Shown piece after piece: positions 39,617-50,147 of a DNA stretch of 64,000 bases. The translations under genes were made by a program, and so were the position numbers. The DNA is taken from assembly GCF_000419605.1 (NCBI RefSeq), contig NZ_ATTI01000001.1, positions 2,700,501-2,764,500 on the forward strand, in the 5' to 3' direction. The notes under the pieces are model-generated. The model was not told where the DNA came from, did no database searches, and saw only the letters and a list, made by a program, of their open reading frames with translations. Origin of the DNA: Sphingomonas phyllosphaerae 5.2. Its GTDB lineage: Bacteria; Pseudomonadota; Alphaproteobacteria; Sphingomonadales; Sphingomonadaceae. Each line of letters starts with the position of its first letter. Position 1 is the first letter of the stretch.

Positions 39617-40513
39617 TCAGGGAAGCGTCGCTCCCATCCCCGCCTGCAGCACCGCATACCATTGCTCGCGGGTCCATTCGACCCGGTACGCGCCCGCCGC
39701 CGCCGCGATCCGGACGGCGTTCTGCGAACCGACGATCGGGATCACCCGCGCCGGATGCGCCATCACCCACGCCAGTGCCGCGGTGCCGGCATCGACGCCG
39801 AACGCCGCGCCATGCTTCGCCAGCAACGCTGCTGCCGGATGATCGCCGCGCGCCAGCCGCCCGCCACCCAGCGGCGACCATGCCAGCACCGCCACGTCGC
39901 GCGCCATCGCCTGGTCCAGCGTCCCGTCGAACAGCGGCACGGTGTGCAATGCCGAGAATTCCGGCTGCGTCGCGACGATCGGCTGCCCCAGGAACGCCTG
40001 CAACGCGTCGAACTCCGCCGGCGAATGGTTCGACACGCCGACGCTGCGCACCTTCCCGCTCGCCACCATCGCGTCCAGCGCCCCCGCCACCTCGTGCGGA
40101 TGCGTCAGCAGGTCGCGGCGATGGACCTGATAGAGGTCGACCGTCTCCACCTGCATCCGCCGCAGCGAATCGTCGAGCGCCGCCGTCAGATAGGCGCGGC
40201 TTGAATCGTATGGCATCGGCGGAAGGATCCCGCCCTTCGTCGCGATCACCATCCGGTCGCGCAGCGTACCGTCCTCGGCCAGCGCGCGCCCGAACAGCGC
40301 CTCCGCCGATCCGAACCCGGCGGCGGTGTCGAACCCGTAGATGTCGGCGGTATCGAACAGCGTGATCCCGGCCTCCAGCGCCGCGTCGATCAGCGCGCGC
40401 ACCGCCGCCACATCGTCGCCCGCGAGCCGCCACATGCCCCAGGCGAGCGGCGAAACCATGATCCCGCTCTTGCCCAGGGCACGCGGTTGGTTCGATAGGC
40501 GAAGCGTCGTCAT
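39617..40513 (-). CDS. Aldo/keto reductase (YdhF-like)
   Basis: 298 residues from ATG at 40513 (MTTLRLSNQPRALGKSG); 16 earlier codons are excluded. The AKR tetrad is visible: Asp and Tyr in FDTADIYGFDT, Lys in MVIATKGG, His in LYQVHRRD. It reduces an aldehyde or ketone with NADPH; substrate unknown. It precedes the hexuronate operon but an operator and probably a promoter separate them, so involvement in uronate metabolism is only suggestive. Divergent from the FAD protein gene by 71 bases. Confidence 0.88.
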   Translation of the reverse strand: MTTLRLSNQPRALGKSGIMVSPLAWGMWRLAGDDVAAVRALIDAALEAGITLFDTADIYGFDTAAGFGSAEALFGRALAEDGTLRDRMVIATKGGILPPMPYDSSRAYLTAALDDSLRRMQVETVDLYQVHRRDLLTHPHEVAGALDAMVASGKVRSVGVSNHSPAEFDALQAFLGQPIVATQPEFSALHTVPLFDGTLDQAMARDVAVLAWSPLGGGRLARGDHPAAALLAKHGAAFGVDAGTAALAWVMAHPARVIPIVGSQNAVRIAAAAGAYRVEWTREQWYAVLQAGMGATLP

Positions 40514-40584
40514 TCCGGGCGGCATGGCACAGGGTCGGTCACGATGAAAGCCGCGAACCACCGCGCGATGTCGGCGAAGCGCGC

Positions 40585-41937
40585 ATGATCCGTCATGTCG
40601 TGATCGTCGGCGGAGGCTTCTCGGGCACGCTGCTGGCGATCAACCTGCTCCGCCACGACGGACCGCACGCCACGCTGGTCGAACGACGTCCCGCACAGCT
40701 GGCGCGCGGCGTCGCCTACAGCGCCGCGCACGAGGATCATCTGCTCAACGTCCGTGCCGCCAACATGAGCGCGCTGCCCGACGACCCCGACCATTTCGTG
40801 CGCTGGCTCACCCGCAACACGCTCGGCGACCGCACCACCTTCGTGCCCCGGCGCCTCTACGGCCGCTACCTGCGGGAGATGCTGGCCGAGGCCGCCGCGG
40901 CGCACCCGCATCGCCTGACGCTGGTCGAGGACGAGGTGTGCGCCATCGCACCGCACGCCGACGGCTACGCCGCCACGCTCGCCACCGGCGGCGCGCTCCA
41001 CGCCGATGCCGTCGTGCTCGCGCTCGGCAACCTGCCCCCGCACACGCCCCCCGGGCTCGATCCCGCCGCGCTTCCCCCCGGCTGCTATCGCGGCGACCCG
41101 TGGGCGGGCGACATCGCGGCGGACCTCACCGACGCGGACGAGGTCGTGCTGGTCGGCAGCGGACTGACCGCGGTCGACGCCGCCCTGCTTCTCGACGCCA
41201 GCGGCTTTCGCGGCCGCATCCTCGCGATCTCGCGCCGCGGCCTCGCCCCGCGCAGACACGCCGATGCGCCGCCGCGTCCCGGGCTGTCCGAACGCCCCGC
41301 CGCGACGCTGTCGCACTTGCTCGCCCATGTCCGCGCCCGCAGTGCCGAGCTCGGCTGGCGCGCCGCCGTCGACGAGCTTCGTCCGGTGACGCAGATGATG
41401 TGGGGCGCCGCCGATGCCGCGACCCGCGCGCGTTTCCTGCGCCACCTGCGCCCGTGGTGGGACGTCCACCGCCACCGCCTCGCCCCCGCCGTCGCCGACC
41501 GGATCGACTCGCTCACCACTGCCGGCCGGCTGGAGGTCGCCGCCGGCAAGCTCGTCGCCGCCCGCGCCGACGGCACCCGGGCCGTGCTCGACTGGCGTCC
41601 GCGCGGCGCCACCGGGCTGCGCCACACCCGCGCGGCGCGCATCGTCAATTGCACCGGTCCGCAGGGCGACCTGCTCCGTTCCGCCGAACCGTTGCTGCGC
41701 GGCCTGCTTGCCGATGGCACGATTCGCCCGGACGGATTGCGTATCGGGCTGGAGGTCGACGCCCAGTCGCGCGTCGTTGCTGCCGACGGTCGCGCCGCCG
41801 AACAGCTTTATGCGATCGGCCCGATGACCCGCGGCGGCTTATGGGAGGTTGTCGCGGTCCCCGATATCCGGCAACAGAACTGGACGCTGGCACGCCGGCT
41901 CGCCAACGCACAATGGGTCGGTGGTGAGGGACTGTAG
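40585..41937 (+). CDS. FAD/NAD(P)-binding protein (NAD_binding_9-like)
   Basis: 450 residues. The dinucleotide motif VVIVGGGFSGTLLAINLL opens the protein and a second, VVLVGSGLTAVDAALLL, is near residue 190; the end has LYAIGPMTRGGLWEVVAVPD-like sequence with conserved family spacing. These are flavoproteins of the HI0933/NAD_binding_9 type, often with unknown electron partners. It may act on a small molecule or siderophore-like substrate. Not clearly linked to sugar use. It ends 35 bases before the next operator. Confidence 0.8.
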   Translation: MIRHVVIVGGGFSGTLLAINLLRHDGPHATLVERRPAQLARGVAYSAAHEDHLLNVRAANMSALPDDPDHFVRWLTRNTLGDRTTFVPRRLYGRYLREMLAEAAAAHPHRLTLVEDEVCAIAPHADGYAATLATGGALHADAVVLALGNLPPHTPPGLDPAALPPGCYRGDPWAGDIAADLTDADEVVLVGSGLTAVDAALLLDASGFRGRILAISRRGLAPRRHADAPPRPGLSERPAATLSHLLAHVRARSAELGWRAAVDELRPVTQMMWGAADAATRARFLRHLRPWWDVHRHRLAPAVADRIDSLTTAGRLEVAAGKLVAARADGTRAVLDWRPRGATGLRHTRAARIVNCTGPQGDLLRSAEPLLRGLLADGTIRPDGLRIGLEVDAQSRVVAADGRAAEQLYAIGPMTRGGLWEVVAVPDIRQQNWTLARRLANAQWVGGEGL

Positions 41938-41971
41938 CGGAACGGAGATGAAAGCGGTTGCGCCGTCCGAA

Positions 41972-41985
41972 TGGTAGCGCTACCT
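41972..41985 (+). promoter_or_regulatory. LacI-type operator before GH43-xylBA
   Basis: TGGTAGCGCTACCT contains the perfect 12-base palindrome GGTAGCGCTACC. It is 53 bases before the GH43 ATG and matches the consensus shared with three other sites in the window. Confidence 0.7.
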
Positions 41986-42038
41986 CCAACACCATAAGGC
42001 GGGCACGAACCCGTCGACGATCGAGAGGAACCCGAACG

Positions 42039-43160
42039 ATGCGCCGCTCCACGCTTGCTTTGTTGCCGCTGCTCGCCGCCCTGCCGCTCGGCGCGTGCGG
42101 CAAATCCGCGACCACCGCGGACAATGCCGCGACCGCCAATACCGCCGCCGCAGCCGACGAGCCGCGCGCCAAGGATGGGCGCCGCTATCTCTCGCAGCCG
42201 CTGGTCCGCGATTTCTACACCGCCGATCCGTCCGCGCACGTCTTCGACGGCAAGCTCTACGTCTATCCCAGCCACGACATCGACGGTTCGGCGAAGGAAG
42301 ACGATCTCGGCGGCCACTTCGAGATGCGCGACTATCGCGTGCTCAGCATGGACGAACCCGGCGGGAAGGTCACCGCGCACCCGGTCGCGCTCGACGTCAG
42401 CCAGGTCCCGTGGGCCGAAAAGCAGATGTGGGCACCGGACGCCGCCTACAAGAACGGCACTTATTATCTGTACTTCCCCGCGAAGGACAAACAGGGCGCC
42501 TTCCGCATGGGCGTTGCCACGTCGAAATCGCCGGTCGGCCCGTTCAAGGCCGAACCGAAGCCGATCGCGGGCAGCTTCTCGATCGACCCCGCCGTCTTCA
42601 CCGACGACGACGGCAAGAGCTATATGTATTTCGGCGGCATCTGGGGCGGGCAGCTTCAGCGTAACACCACCGGCACGTACGATCCGAACGGCTCGAAGAC
42701 CGATCTGCAGGCCGACGACAAGCCCGCGCTGACCCCGAAGGTGGCGCCGATGGCGGCCGGCATGACCGAGTTCGCCGCCAGGCCGCGCGACGTCGTGATC
42801 ATCGACGAGAAGGGCAAGCCGTTGCTCGGTGGCGACCACGATCGCCGCTTCTTCGAGGCGTCGTGGATGCACAAGTACAAGGGCAAGTACTATTTCAGCT
42901 ACTCGACCGGCGACACGCACTACCTGGCCTATGCGGTCGGCACCTCGCCTTATGGTCCCTTCACCTACAAGGGCCGCATCCTCCAGCCGGTCGAGGGCTG
43001 GACGACGCACCATTCGATCGTCGAGTGGAAGGGCAAGTGGTGGCTGTTCTACGCCGACACGCAACTGTCCGGCCAGACGCGCCTGCGCAACGTCAAGATG
43101 ACCGAGCTGCACTACAATCCCGACGGCACGATCCAGACCATCGATCCGTTCGTGAAGTGA
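42039..43160 (+). CDS. GH43-family lipoprotein (beta-xylosidase/arabinanase type)
   Basis: 373 residues from ATG at 42039 (GAGAGGA upstream). A lipoprotein signal ends at LPLGAC, and a short Ala/Thr-rich linker leads to a five-bladed propeller of GH43: PSAHVFDGKLYVYPSHD (with the catalytic-base Asp in the first blade), MWAPDAAYKNGTYYLYFP, IDPAVFTDDDGKSYMYFGG and ASWMHKYKGKYYFSYS, which has the acid Glu region shortly before it. It should cleave arabinose or xylose side groups or short xylo-oligosaccharides at the cell surface. It precedes xylB and xylA and is controlled by the operator at 41972. Confidence 0.9.
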   Translation: MRRSTLALLPLLAALPLGACGKSATTADNAATANTAAAADEPRAKDGRRYLSQPLVRDFYTADPSAHVFDGKLYVYPSHDIDGSAKEDDLGGHFEMRDYRVLSMDEPGGKVTAHPVALDVSQVPWAEKQMWAPDAAYKNGTYYLYFPAKDKQGAFRMGVATSKSPVGPFKAEPKPIAGSFSIDPAVFTDDDGKSYMYFGGIWGGQLQRNTTGTYDPNGSKTDLQADDKPALTPKVAPMAAGMTEFAARPRDVVIIDEKGKPLLGGDHDRRFFEASWMHKYKGKYYFSYSTGDTHYLAYAVGTSPYGPFTYKGRILQPVEGWTTHHSIVEWKGKWWLFYADTQLSGQTRLRNVKMTELHYNPDGTIQTIDPFVK

Positions 43161-43395
43161 TGATGCGCTCGCGTCCCCCCTCCCCGAGCCGCCAGCCCGG
43201 CCGACGTCGGGGCACGGTCGGGGGACGCGTCCGCATTCCACGCCCCGCCCGCGACCGGATGCCGGCACAAGCCGGGGTCGCGCCGGCAGCGGCGGCACGA
43301 ACACCCCGCCCCGCTTCCCCGCCTCGCAATCCCCCCGCCGCCCGCCAGTGGACCCCGCCCGTCGCGGCGGTCCCGGCAGAGATGAAAGACTGACC
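43161..43395 (+). other. GH43-xylB spacer
   Basis: 235 bases, C-rich, with CCGGC-ACAA-GCCGG and other short GC hairpins (near 43262-43275). No gene and no good promoter is visible, so xylB is probably transcribed through from GH43. Confidence 0.4.
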
Positions 43396-44835
43396 ATGTT
43401 CCTCGGCATCGACATCGGGACCTCGGGGGTGAAGGCGGTGGTCATCGACCGCGACGGCAGCATCGCGGCACAGGGTACCGCCGCGCTCACCGTCCAGCGG
43501 CCGCACCCGCTCTGGTCCGAACAGGACCCGGACGCCTGGTGGCAGGCGACCGATGCCGCGGTGCGCGCGCTTCCCGCCGATGTCCGCCGCGCGGTCCGCG
43601 GCGTCGGCGTCGCCGGGCAGATGCACGGCGCGACGCTGCTCGGTGCCGACGATCGCCCGCTGCGTCCGGCAATCCTGTGGAACGACGGGCGTTCGTTCGC
43701 GGAGTGCGAGGAACTCGAACGCGCGGTCCCTGCCCTGCGCGACATCGCGGCCAACATCGCGATGCCGGGCTTCACCGCCCCCAAATTGCTGTGGGTGAAG
43801 CATCACGAGCCGGAGACGTTCGCCGCGATCCGCACCGTGCTGCTCCCCAAGGATCACGTCCGGCTGCGCATGACCGGCGAGAAGGCGTCCGACGTCTCCG
43901 ATGCCGCCGGCACGCTGTGGCTGGACGTGGCGAAGCGCGACTGGAGCGACGAGCTGCTCGCCGCCACCGGCCTGACGCGTGACCAGATGCCGCGCGCGGT
44001 CGAGGGCAGCGCCGTCACCGGCACGCTCCGCCGCGAGATCGCCGACAGCTGGGGCATGGACACCGTGCCGGTCGCGGGCGGCGGCGGCGACAATGCCGCG
44101 GGTGCCGCCGGGATCGGCGTCGTCCGCGATGGCGACGCGCTGCTCTCGCTCGGCACCTCGGGCGTCATCTTCGTCGCCACGGATACACTCCGCGCCAACC
44201 CCGCCGCCGCGGTTCACGCCTTCTGCCACTGCCTGCCCGGCATGTGGCACCAGATGGCGGTCCACCTCTCCGCCGCGGTCTGCATCGATTGGGTCGCGCG
44301 GCTGATCGGCGCCCCCGGCGCCGCCGATGTGTTCGCACGCGCTGAGCTGGCCGGCCCGGCGAGCGGCCCCGAACTCTTCCTGCCCTATCTCTCCGGCGAG
44401 CGCACCCCGCACAACGACGCGCAGGTCCGCGGTGGCTTCCTCCACCTCGATCACGATACCACGCCCGAACGGCTCGCGCAGGCGGTGCTGGAAGGCGTCG
44501 CGTTCGCGCTTGCCGATGGCGTCCGCGTGCTCCGCGAGTCCGGCACCGCCGTCGAGCGGCTGTCGGTGATCGGCGGCGGCGCGCGCTCGCGCTATTGGGG
44601 CGAGACGCTCGCCGCCGCGCTGGAGGTCGAACTGGCCTATCTCAAGGGCGGCGAAGTCGGCCCGGCGATGGGCGCCGCGCGGCTCGCGCAGCTCGCCGTC
44701 GACGGCGGCACCCCGGCCGAGGTCTGCGTCGCACCGCCGATCAGCCACGTCATCACCCCCGACCCGGCGCTGGTCGACCGGCTCGCTCCCAAGCGCGCCG
44801 CCTTCCGCGCCGCCTACCCCCGCATCAAGCCGTAA
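43396..44835 (+). CDS. xylB: Xylulokinase
   Basis: 479 residues from ATG at 43396. FGGY-family pattern: MFLGIDIGTSGVKAVV at the start, GVGVAGQMHGATLL near 75, VAGGGGDNAAGAAG with the catalytic Asp near 235, and LPYLSGERTPHND near 330. It phosphorylates D-xylulose to xylulose 5-phosphate. It lies directly before the isomerase gene (12-base gap), so the pair forms the classical isomerase route under the GH43 operator. Confidence 0.95.
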   Translation: MFLGIDIGTSGVKAVVIDRDGSIAAQGTAALTVQRPHPLWSEQDPDAWWQATDAAVRALPADVRRAVRGVGVAGQMHGATLLGADDRPLRPAILWNDGRSFAECEELERAVPALRDIAANIAMPGFTAPKLLWVKHHEPETFAAIRTVLLPKDHVRLRMTGEKASDVSDAAGTLWLDVAKRDWSDELLAATGLTRDQMPRAVEGSAVTGTLRREIADSWGMDTVPVAGGGGDNAAGAAGIGVVRDGDALLSLGTSGVIFVATDTLRANPAAAVHAFCHCLPGMWHQMAVHLSAAVCIDWVARLIGAPGAADVFARAELAGPASGPELFLPYLSGERTPHNDAQVRGGFLHLDHDTTPERLAQAVLEGVAFALADGVRVLRESGTAVERLSVIGGGARSRYWGETLAAALEVELAYLKGGEVGPAMGAARLAQLAVDGGTPAEVCVAPPISHVITPDPALVDRLAPKRAAFRAAYPRIKP

Positions 44836-44847
44836 AGGAACGCATGC

Positions 44848-46158
44848 ATGGCCAATGACTTCTTCGCCGACATTCCCCAGATCAAATATGAGGGGCCGGA
44901 ATCCACCAACGAACTCGCCTATCGTTTCTACGACAAGGACCGGGTCGTGCTCGGCAAGCGCATGGAGGACCACCTCCGCTTCGCCGCATGCTTCTGGCAC
45001 ACCTTCTGCTGGCCGGGCTCCGACGTGTTCGGCGGCGGCACCTTCGACCGCCCGTGGCATGCCGGCGCGAACGACAGCGCAGCGTCCGCGCAGAAGCGTG
45101 AGGTCGCGTTCGACTTCTTCACGAAGCTCGACGTGCCCTATTACTGCTTCCACGACGTCGACGTGATGGCCGACGCGCACAACGTCGCCGAGCATCGTCG
45201 TTATTTCGCGGAAGCCGTGGATCATCTGGAGAAGCTCCAGGCCTCGTCGGGCCGCAAGTTGCTGTGGGGCACCGCCAACCTCTTCGGCCACCCGCGCTTC
45301 GCCGCCGGCGGCGCGACCAACCCCGATCCGGAAGTCTATGCGTTCGGCGCGATGCAGGTCCGCGATGCGCTGGAGGCGACGCACCGTCTCGGCGGCAGCA
45401 ACTACGTGCTGTGGGGCGGTCGCGAGGGTTACGAGACGCTCGCCAACACCGATCTGAAGCGCGAGCTCGACAATCTCGGCCGTTTCCTCAGCCTGGTGGT
45501 GGAGCACAAGCACAAGATCGGTTTCGACGGCACGATCCTGATCGAGCCGAAGCCGCACGAGCCGACCAAGCACCAGTACGACTTCGACACCGCCACCGTG
45601 TACGGCTTCCTCAAGAAGTACGGGCTGGAGAACGAGGTGAAGGTCAACATCGAGGCCAACCACGCCACGCTCGCCGGCCACACCTTCGAACATGAGATCG
45701 CGATGGCCAGCGCGCTCGGCATCTTCGGCTCGATCGACGCCAACCGCGGCGATCACCAGAACGGGTGGGACACCGATCAATTCCCGAACTCGGTCGAGGA
45801 GCTGACGCTGGCGATGCTGGAGATCATCCGCGCGGGTGGCTTCACCACCGGCGGCTTCAACTTCGACGCCAAGGTCCGCCGCCAGTCGATGGACGCGGTC
45901 GACCTGTTCTACGGTCATGTCGGCGGCATCGACGTCGTCGCCAAGGGGCTGCTCAACGCCGCCGCGCTGATCGAGGACGGTCGCCTCGACGCGATCAAGA
46001 GCGAGCGCTACGCGGGCTGGACCGGCGACTTCGGGCAGCAGGTGTCCGGCCTCGACCTCGCCGGCATCGCCGACCTGGCCGAAACCAGCGACGTGAACCC
46101 GCGCCCGCGCTCGGGCCGTCAGGAGCGGATCGAGAACATCGTCAACCGCTTCATCTGA
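44848..46158 (+). CDS. xylA: Xylose isomerase
   Basis: 436 residues. Metal and proton-relay residues are intact: [12 protein letters not shown] (His and Asp), [20 protein letters not shown] (Glu, Lys, His), [17 protein letters not shown] and [17 protein letters not shown]. It converts xylose to xylulose. A stable terminator follows at 46170. The reading frame starts at the second of two overlapping ATGs (44848), the one in frame with the conserved protein. Confidence 0.97.
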   Translation: MANDFFADIPQIKYEGPESTNELAYRFYDKDRVVLGKRMEDHLRFAACFWHTFCWPGSDVFGGGTFDRPWHAGANDSAASAQKREVAFDFFTKLDVPYYCFHDVDVMADAHNVAEHRRYFAEAVDHLEKLQASSGRKLLWGTANLFGHPRFAAGGATNPDPEVYAFGAMQVRDALEATHRLGGSNYVLWGGREGYETLANTDLKRELDNLGRFLSLVVEHKHKIGFDGTILIEPKPHEPTKHQYDFDTATVYGFLKKYGLENEVKVNIEANHATLAGHTFEHEIAMASALGIFGSIDANRGDHQNGWDTDQFPNSVEELTLAMLEIIRAGGFTTGGFNFDAKVRRQSMDAVDLFYGHVGGIDVVAKGLLNAAALIEDGRLDAIKSERYAGWTGDFGQQVSGLDLAGIADLAETSDVNPRPRSGRQERIENIVNRFI

Positions 46159-46169
46159 TAACCGTCACC

Positions 46170-46211
46170 ACCCCCCGGAAACGGGCGCATCATGCGCTAC
46201 GAACGGGGGGT
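46170..46211 (+). terminator. Terminator after xylA
   Basis: ACCCCCCG (46170-46177) pairs with CGGGGGGT (46204-46211), with an inner GCGCAT/ATGCGC dyad, followed by GTTCGTGCTTTT. It ends the GH43-xylB-xylA unit 11 bases after the xylA stop. Confidence 0.65.
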
Positions 46212-46259
46212 GTTCGTGCTTTTACGCGTCACCGGGCGGCACCCGGGCGCCACCGCGGG

Positions 46260-46299
46260 TTGCGAAACGACCGCTCGTGGCCTATTTAATGTCCGACTA
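46260..46299 (+). promoter_or_regulatory. Promoter and TGTCCGACTA motif before the semialdehyde dehydrogenase
   Basis: TTGCGA (46260-46265), 17 bases, TATTTA (46283-46288) make an acceptable sigma-70-type promoter. TGTCCGACTA (46290-46299) follows directly, 22 bases before the ATG. The same ten bases precede the XylD-type gene on the other strand (50148-50157), and nowhere else was such a pair noticed. A GntR-type operator is a reasonable guess from its GTC-N-GAC core. Confidence 0.5.
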
Positions 46300-46321
46300 A
46301 TTCCCATCACGAAGGACGATC

Positions 46322-47902
46322 ATGATCGACGGAGCGATGCTCATCGGCGCCGAGGCGCGTCAGGCTGACAAGCGGTTCACTTCTGTCGATCCGTCGACCG
46401 GGGAGACGCTGACCCCGGACTTCTCCTCCGCCGGCCCCGACGCGGTCGACGCCGCCTGCGCGCTGGCAGCCGAGGCGTTTGCCGCCTATTCGGCGACCAG
46501 CCCGGAGGCGCGCGGCGCGTTCCTCGATGGAATCGCGGAGGAAATCCTCGCGATCGGTGACGACCTGATCGTCCGCGCGACGCAGGAAAGCGGCCTGCCG
46601 CGCGCCCGGATCGAGGGTGAGCGCGGCCGTACCCTCGGGCAGTTGAAGCTGTTCGCGCAGGTCGTTCGTCAGGGCGACTGGCTCGACGCGACGATCGATC
46701 CGGCGATGCCCGATCGCCAGCCGCTCCCGCGCCCCGATCTGCGCCGCATGAACGTGGCGCTCGGTCCCGTTGCGGTGTTCGGCGCCTCGAACTTCCCGCT
46801 CGCCTTCTCGGTCGCCGGCGGTGACACCGCCTCGGCGCTCGCGGCGGGTTGCCCGGTGGTCGTGAAGGGTCATCCCGCGCACCCCGGCACCGGCGAGCTG
46901 GTGGCGCGTGCGATCGCCCGTGCCGTCGAAAAGGCCGGGCTCCCCAAGGGCGTGTTCTCCTATCTGCCCGGCGAAACCAACGAGCTGGGCGGCGCGCTGG
47001 TCCGCGATCCGCGCGTCAAGGCGGTCGGTTTCACCGGCTCGCGCGGCGGCGGCATGGCGCTCATGAAGATCGCCGCCGAGCGTGACGAGCCGATCCCGGT
47101 CTATGCCGAGATGTCGGCGATCAACCCGGTGGTCATCATGCCGCACGCGCTCGAAGCGCGCGGCGCGGCGCTGGCGCCGGCCTATGTCCAGTCGCTCACG
47201 ATGGGCGCCGGACAATTCTGCACCAACCCCGGCCTCGTCCTCGCGCTCGCCGGTCCGGCGCTCGACGCGTTCGTCGCGGCGGCAGGCACCGCGCTCACCG
47301 AGAGCGCGCCGAGCACGATGCTCACGCCCGGCATCCACGCCAGCTTCGAAAAGGGCGTCGAGGCGCTCGCCAGCCACGCCGCGGTCACCACCGTCGCGCG
47401 CGGCAAGGTCGGTGAAGGTGTCAATCAGGCGGTCGGCGCACTGTTCCGCACCGACGCCGACGCCTTCCTCGCCGACCGTGCGCTCGGCCACGAGGTGTTC
47501 GGCTCGTCCTCGATCGTCGTGGCGTGCCGCGATCTGGAAGAGCTGAAGAAGGTCATCGCCAGCCTCGAAGGCCAGCTGACCGCGACGCTCCAGATCGATG
47601 CCGAGGACGAGGCCGAAGCCAAGCAACTGATTCCGGTGCTCGCCGACCGCGTCGGCCGCATCCTGGTCAACGGCTGGCCGACCGGCGTCGAAGTGGCGCC
47701 GGCGATGGTTCACGGCGGCCCCTTCCCGGCCACCAGCGACGGCCGCACCACGTCGGTGGGCACGTCGGCGATCTATCGCTTCCTGCGTCCGGTCAGCCTC
47801 CAGAACCTGCCTGCCGCACTGCTGCCCGATGCGTTGTCGGACAGGAATCCGTGGGGCATCGCCCGCCGCATCGACGGCAAGCGCGAAGCTTCACCGCGGT
47901 AA
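46322..47902 (+). CDS. Alpha-ketoglutarate semialdehyde dehydrogenase (NADP-type aldehyde dehydrogenase)
   Basis: 526 residues. Aldehyde-dehydrogenase motifs: [32 protein letters not shown] and the catalytic Cys in [10 protein letters not shown]. Sequence style and length fit the ketoglutarate semialdehyde dehydrogenases that finish oxidative pentose (Weimberg) or glucarate-type pathways by making 2-oxoglutarate. It shares an upstream motif with the XylD-type dehydratase, which supports that role. A strong terminator follows. Confidence 0.85.
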   Translation: MIDGAMLIGAEARQADKRFTSVDPSTGETLTPDFSSAGPDAVDAACALAAEAFAAYSATSPEARGAFLDGIAEEILAIGDDLIVRATQESGLPRARIEGERGRTLGQLKLFAQVVRQGDWLDATIDPAMPDRQPLPRPDLRRMNVALGPVAVFGASNFPLAFSVAGGDTASALAAGCPVVVKGHPAHPGTGELVARAIARAVEKAGLPKGVFSYLPGETNELGGALVRDPRVKAVGFTGSRGGGMALMKIAAERDEPIPVYAEMSAINPVVIMPHALEARGAALAPAYVQSLTMGAGQFCTNPGLVLALAGPALDAFVAAAGTALTESAPSTMLTPGIHASFEKGVEALASHAAVTTVARGKVGEGVNQAVGALFRTDADAFLADRALGHEVFGSSSIVVACRDLEELKKVIASLEGQLTATLQIDAEDEAEAKQLIPVLADRVGRILVNGWPTGVEVAPAMVHGGPFPATSDGRTTSVGTSAIYRFLRPVSLQNLPAALLPDALSDRNPWGIARRIDGKREASPR

Positions 47903-47924
47903 TCAAGCACTTGATGTAAAACGG

Positions 47925-47954
47925 AAAGGGCGGTCCTGTGGGGCCGCCCTTTTT
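47925..47954 (+). terminator. Intrinsic terminator after the semialdehyde dehydrogenase gene
   Basis: AAAGGGCGG (47925-47933) pairs with CCGCCCTTT (47944-47952) around a 10-base loop and ends in TTTTT. A textbook terminator 22 bases after the stop. Confidence 0.85.
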
Positions 47955-48331
47955 CGTTGGCGGTCGCAATGTCGAAGTCGGTTCGCGACCCACAGGTGCG
48001 ATGTCAGCCGTCGGAGAGGGGCCGCGCTCTCGCGTCGTCAGCGAATGCCGACGCCTCAACGTTCCACCGATGATCGCGCTCGATCGCGGCACGATGCTGG
48101 ACGCGTCGGCGCCGGAGCGAAAGCCACCGGTTCGCGCATCGCTCTTCGTCATTGCGGGCGTAGCGAAGCAATCCAGTGCCGGACCGCGACGCCTGGATTA
48201 CTTCACCACGCTCGCAATGACGGTGGCGTATCAGATCTCGGGCGGGTCACACCCGCAACACCCACCGCCGTCATCGGCGGGCAACAGGCCGGCCGCGGCG
48301 AACACCCGCGACCGCCCGCGGCGAACAACCA
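47955..48331. repeat. Gene-free stretch with REP-like palindrome between convergent genes
   Basis: About 375 bases. At 48148-48222 the arms CGTCATTGCGGGCGTAGCGA... and their near-complement (CGCTCGCAATGACG at the right end) make a long palindrome of the same family as 29554-29617, with a few mismatches. It lies downstream of both the semialdehyde dehydrogenase gene and the oppositely oriented dehydratase gene. No coding frame is supported. Confidence 0.65.
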
Positions 48332-50119
48332 TCAATGGTTGTCGCGCGGCAGCCCCATCGTCTGGGCGATCCGCTGGTACTTCTCGGCACCCTCCAGGAT
48401 CGCGCCGGTGTTCATCTGGCCGACCACCGCGCGCTGGATCTCCTGCCACGGCGTCTGCGAAGCCGGATAGGCAAAGCCGCCCGCCGCCTCCAGCGCCTGC
48501 CGCCGCCCGGCCAGTTCCTCGTCCGCGATCAGCACGTTGGCCGTGCCCTTGCCAAGGTCCACGCGCACCCGGTCGCCGGTGCGCAAGAGGGCCAGCCCGC
48601 CCATCGCCGCCGCCTCGGGCGAGGCGTTCAGGATCGACGGCGACCCGCTCGTCCCCGATTGCCGCCCGTCGCCGATGCACGGCAGCGCGTGGACGCCCTC
48701 GGTGATCAGGTACGCCGGCGGGCGCATGTTGACGACCTCGGCCGCGCCGGGATAGCCGATCGGCCCGGCGCCGCGCATGAACAGCAGCGTCTCGGGCGTG
48801 ATCCCCGTCGCCGGATCGTCGATCCGCGCGTGGTAATCCTCCGGCCCGTCGAACACCACCGCCGGGCCCTCGAACGCCTCGGGATCGTTCGGGTTCGACA
48901 GGTAACGGTTGCGGAACTCCGGCGAGATCACGCTGGTCTTCATGATCGCGGCGTCGAACAGATTGCCCGACAGCACGATGAACCCGGCCTCCTCGACCAG
49001 CGGCTGGTCGTACGGGCGGATCACCTTCTCGTCCTCGATCGCCACGCCGCGGCAGTTCTCGCCCATCGTGCGGCCGTTGACGGTGGGGGCGTCCTCCGCG
49101 ATCAATCCCTGCTCGATCAACTGGTTGACCACCGCCGGCACACCACCGGCCCGGTAGTAATCCTCGCCCAGATACTCGCCGGCCGGCTGCAGATTGACCA
49201 GCAACGGCACCTTGTGCCCTTCGGTCTCCCAATCCTTCAACGGCAGCTCGACCCCGACGTGGCGCGCCAGCGCGGCCAGGTGGATCGGCGCATTGGTCGA
49301 TCCGCCGATCGCCGAATTGACCTTGATCGCATTGTGGAACGCGTCCCTGGTCAGGATGTCGGAGGGCTTCAGATCCTCCGCCACCATCTCGACGATCCGC
49401 TTGCCCGTCAGGTACGCCACCTCCTGCCGGTCACGGTAAGGTGCCGGAATCGCCGCCGAACCCGGCAGCGACATGCCCAGCGCCTCGGCCAGCGAGTTCA
49501 TCGTCGTCGCGGTGCCCATCGTGTTGCAATAGCCCGTCGACGGCGCCGAGGACGCCACCAGCCGGATGAACTCGGCATCGTCGATCTCGCCGGCCGCCAG
49601 CAGCTGCCGCGCCTTCCACACAATCGTGCCCGAGCCGGTCCGCTCGCCCTTGTGCCAGCCGTTCAGCATCGGCCCCACCGACAGCGCGATCGCGGGAATG
49701 TTCACGGTCGCGGCCGCCATCAGGCACGCCGGCGTCGTCTTGTCGCACCCGATCGTCAGCACCACCCCGTCCAGCGGATAGCCGTACAGCACCTCGACCA
49801 GCCCCAGATACGCCAGGTTGCGGTCCAGCCCGGCGGTCGGGCGCTTGCCGGTCTCCTGGATCGGATGCACCGGAAATTCCAGCACGATCCCGCCCATCTC
49901 GCGCACGCCCTCGCGCACCCGCTCCGCCAGCACCAGATGGTGGCGGTTGCACGGGCTCAGGTCGCTGCCCGTCTGCGCGATCCCGATGATCGGCTTGCCC
50001 GAACGAAGCTCGTCCAGCGAAAGACCGAAGTTCAGGTAGCGCTCCAGATACAGCGCCGTCATGTCGATGTTCGCCGGATTGTCGAACCACGCACGGCTGC
50101 GCAGGGGAAGATCGGTCAT
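48332..50119 (-). CDS. xylD: D-xylonate (or L-arabinonate) dehydratase, IlvD/Edd family
   Basis: 595 residues from ATG at 50119 (GGAG eight bases upstream); 13 codons of extra frame are excluded. It matches the Caulobacter XylD type closely, from memory: DWFDNP-like [20 protein letters not shown] near the start, [52 protein letters not shown] (Fe-S cysteines) and the end LPRDNH. It removes water from xylonate or arabinonate to give the 2-keto-3-deoxy acid. It belongs to an oxidative pentose pathway; dehydrogenase and second dehydratase are not in this window. The substrate is not certain. Confidence 0.87.
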   Translation of the reverse strand: MTDLPLRSRAWFDNPANIDMTALYLERYLNFGLSLDELRSGKPIIGIAQTGSDLSPCNRHHLVLAERVREGVREMGGIVLEFPVHPIQETGKRPTAGLDRNLAYLGLVEVLYGYPLDGVVLTIGCDKTTPACLMAAATVNIPAIALSVGPMLNGWHKGERTGSGTIVWKARQLLAAGEIDDAEFIRLVASSAPSTGYCNTMGTATTMNSLAEALGMSLPGSAAIPAPYRDRQEVAYLTGKRIVEMVAEDLKPSDILTRDAFHNAIKVNSAIGGSTNAPIHLAALARHVGVELPLKDWETEGHKVPLLVNLQPAGEYLGEDYYRAGGVPAVVNQLIEQGLIAEDAPTVNGRTMGENCRGVAIEDEKVIRPYDQPLVEEAGFIVLSGNLFDAAIMKTSVISPEFRNRYLSNPNDPEAFEGPAVVFDGPEDYHARIDDPATGITPETLLFMRGAGPIGYPGAAEVVNMRPPAYLITEGVHALPCIGDGRQSGTSGSPSILNASPEAAAMGGLALLRTGDRVRVDLGKGTANVLIADEELAGRRQALEAAGGFAYPASQTPWQEIQRAVVGQMNTGAILEGAEKYQRIAQTMGLPRDNH

Positions 50120-50147
50120 GCAGAAGCTCCAGGCAAGAGCGTTGATA

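Noticed and set aside
43093..45918. 941-codon open frame on the minus strand opposite xylB and xylA
   Set aside because: It lies fully antisense to two well-supported enzymes and has no recognisable domain; long antisense frames are common at this GC content.
46322..50119. Complete Weimberg pathway
   Set aside because: Only the dehydratase and the last dehydrogenase are encoded; sugar dehydrogenase, lactonase and 2-keto-3-deoxypentonate dehydratase genes are not in the window.
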